A DNA stretch of 6,107 nucleotides, taken from JBGTGT01 sp051439375 (GTDB lineage Bacteria; Cyanobacteriota; Cyanobacteriia; Cyanobacteriales; Microcystaceae). Position numbers and translations under genes: made by a program. Location of the stretch: NCBI GenBank assembly GCA_051439375.1, contig JBFRWB010000028.1, forward strand, positions 1 to 6,107, read 5' to 3'. Below are positions 4,550-6,107 of this stretch, one piece after another. The notes beneath the pieces were generated by a model. The model saw nothing but the letters and a program-made list of their open reading frames with translations, was not told the origin of the DNA and did not search any database. The stretch's first letter is position 1; each line of letters begins with the position of its first letter.

Positions 4550-6107
4550 CAGAATTTTCTTTGAACTCTTATTATCAAGTCGGCGGCAACTTAAGTGCCG
4601 ATTCACCTACTTATGTCGAAAGAGAAGCAGATGAGCAATTATATCAAGCCTTAAAAGTGGGTCATTATTGCTATGTCTTAAACTCACGACAAATGGGAAA
4701 GTCAAGTTTAGCTTTTAAAATAAAAGAAAAGCTAGAAAATGAAAGTTTCTTTTGTGTAGATATTGATTTATCGGGAATTGGACAAGCAAATGAGGTACAG
4801 TGGTATAATTCCGTTGCTAATCGTTTAGTTAGGGAATTTCGCCCTTATGTGAAGATAAATTTTAGACAATGGCGAGAAGAGAATAATTTTCTTTCTGCTG
4901 TAGAACAGTTAAATCAATTAATAGAGTTGGTTTTAGTTCCTGCGGTTCCTAAAGATAAGAAAATCGTTATTTTTCTAGATGAAATTGATTATGTTCGCAG
5001 TTTAAAGTTTAATTGCGATCCATTTTTTATTTTAATTCGTTCTTTTTATAATCAAAGAAGTAAAAATAAAGATTATCATCGTTTAATTTTCTGTTTAATT
5101 GGAGTAGCAACCCCTTCAGATTTAATTGAAGATAAAGAAATAACCCCTTTTAATATTGGTTCAGCGATTACTCTCAAGGGTTTTACCATAGATGAAGTAG
5201 ATCCTTTAATTGAGGGATTAAACAATCTGGTTAATGACCCCAAAAAAGTCATGTCTGATATCTTATATTGGACAGGAGGGCAACCTTTTTTAGCCCAACG
5301 TCTTTGTAGTTTAGTGGTTAAAGAAAAGAACCCCAAACCGGATGTTGCTCAAATCGTTCAACGTCACATTATTGATAATTGGGAAGCGCAAGATGAACAA
5401 GAACACTTGAGAACTATTAAAAATCGGATTTTAAGTAATGAACAAAGAGCCGGATATTTACTAGAGTTATATCGAAAAGTTTTAAAAGATGAACAAGTGC
5501 CGATTAATAATAGCTCAGAGGAAACGGAATTAAAATTGTCAGGATTAGTGGTAAAAAAAGGTAATTTTATTCAAGTTTATAATCCTATTTATGCTAAAGT
5601 ATTCAATGAAAATTGGATAGATACAGAGTTAAATAAACTGCGTCCTTATGCTGAAAATTACCGAGCTTGGTTACTTTCAGGGAAAAACGATCATTCTCGG
5701 TTATTACGGGGTCAAGCCTTGGTTGAAGCTGAGAAATGGGCTAATGGAAAAAATCTCAGTGGGGAAGACAGGGATTTTCTGGGGGCTAGTCGGGCAAAGC
5801 AAAGAGCAGAGGAAATTGAACAAAAGGACAAAGAGGCTACTAAGAAAAGAAATAAAATGTTAACTTTAGGAATAAGTTTTTCAGGAGCAATATTGTTAGT
5901 CGCTGGTGGTCTAATATTCTGGGCTTGGCGAGAAAGAGATACGATTAAAGCTAACATAAAAGTGGCTGATGAATTATCCCAACAGGCAGGAATTTTACAA
6001 GAGAAAAACTATCCTGAAGTGAGTCTTGATGCTCTGACACAAGCTGGTTTATCTTTAACCCTAACAGACCCCGAACTTAAGCAAGCTTTAGCCTGGAGTG
6101 GTATTGC
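4543..6107 (+). CDS. AAA_35-like STAND NTPase with transmembrane helix, cut by the right window edge
   Basis: The frame is open for 521 codons from ATG 4543 to the window end. The ATG overlaps the last 7 bases of the CHAT gene (ATGGTAA), so translation is likely coupled. The protein starts directly with the AAA_35 signature 'YYQVGGNLSADSPTYVER' (10-27), with no effector ahead of it. Walker A is 'NSRQMGKSS' (47-55), Walker B is 'IVIFLDEID' (141-149) with both acids intact, and 'TGGQPFL' (244-250) lies in the helical subdomain. A winged-helix-like segment follows (about 293-358). Then come 'SRLLRGQALVEAEKWANG' (385-402), a charged coiled coil (about 415-438) and one transmembrane helix (about 439-461). 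The sequence after it is helical and in relatives leads into WD40 or TPR-like repeats; that part is outside the window. I infer a membrane-anchored sensor NTPase working with the CHAT protein. Confidence 0.87.
   Translation, partial: MVTEFSLNSYYQVGGNLSADSPTYVEREADEQLYQALKVGHYCYVLNSRQMGKSSLAFKIKEKLENESFFCVDIDLSGIGQANEVQWYNSVANRLVREFRPYVKINFRQWREENNFLSAVEQLNQLIELVLVPAVPKDKKIVIFLDEIDYVRSLKFNCDPFFILIRSFYNQRSKNKDYHRLIFCLIGVATPSDLIEDKEITPFNIGSAITLKGFTIDEVDPLIEGLNNLVNDPKKVMSDILYWTGGQPFLAQRLCSLVVKEKNPKPDVAQIVQRHIIDNWEAQDEQEHLRTIKNRILSNEQRAGYLLELYRKVLKDEQVPINNSSEETELKLSGLVVKKGNFIQVYNPIYAKVFNENWIDTELNKLRPYAENYRAWLLSGKNDHSRLLRGQALVEAEKWANGKNLSGEDRDFLGASRAKQRAEEIEQKDKEATKKRNKMLTLGISFSGAILLVAGGLIFWAWRERDTIKANIKVADELSQQAGILQEKNYPEVSLDALTQAGLSLTLTDPELKQALAWSGI

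Noticed and set aside
5076..5336. Minus-strand open frame inside the second NTPase gene
   Set aside because: It is antisense to a conserved NTPase domain and its translation is basic, low-information sequence.
5648..5957. Short open frames on both strands near the transmembrane segment of the second NTPase
   Set aside because: They are out of frame with, or antisense to, a clear coding sequence and have no motifs of their own.
1..6107. CRISPR arrays, tRNA or rRNA genes, insertion sequences
   Set aside because: I saw no regularly spaced direct repeats, no tRNA-like cloverleaf sequence and no transposase motif in any frame read.

Overview
The window looks like an accessory, defence-type region of a low-GC cyanobacterium. 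The base composition is AT-rich, one copy of the cyanobacterial HIP1 octamer GCGATCGC occurs at 2757-2764, and the protein families are ones typical of cyanobacteria: CHAT, AAA_35-type and nSTAND1-type STAND NTPases, and the 'MARPGGNPDFGTKYRF' ribbon-helix-helix family. No genus can be assigned from this sequence alone.

The left half is a divergent gene cluster. On the minus strand, reading leftward from about 1300, a four-helix membrane protein (655-1293) is followed by the first 154 residues of a STAND-type NTPase that runs off the left edge (1-463). On the plus strand, a small ribbon-helix-helix protein (1405-1638) overlaps by 4 bp a 402-residue nucleoside phosphorylase/nucleosidase-like protein (1635-2843). 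The roughly 110-bp space between the two arms carries a strong extended -10 promoter and a short palindrome that could be an operator.

The right half, on the plus strand, holds a 527-residue CHAT (caspase-like) protease fused to an AAA_35-like NTPase (2966-4549). It overlaps by 7 bp a second AAA_35-like NTPase with a transmembrane helix, which is open to the right edge (4543-6107). The first protein has an effector but no sensor repeats. The second has no effector but continues past its NTPase and membrane helix. They therefore look like two halves of one receptor split over two genes.

The most striking observation is a shared 34-residue Gly/Asn-rich segment. It lies between the catalytic domain and C-terminal tail of the phosphorylase-like protein, and again just ahead of the NTPase domain of the STAND protein on the other strand. 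The two copies align without gaps at 16 of 34 identities. This is the arrangement known for bacterial amyloid signalling motifs, in which an NLR-like sensor and a separately encoded effector carry the same short motif. The inferred working model is that the STAND protein senses a threat, templates assembly of the phosphorylase-like effector through the shared motif, and so triggers nucleotide or nucleoside depletion. The membrane protein would be a second effector or a partner, and the ribbon-helix-helix protein a regulator. The CHAT/AAA_35 pair would be a second, adjacent system. All functional roles are inferred from sequence families.
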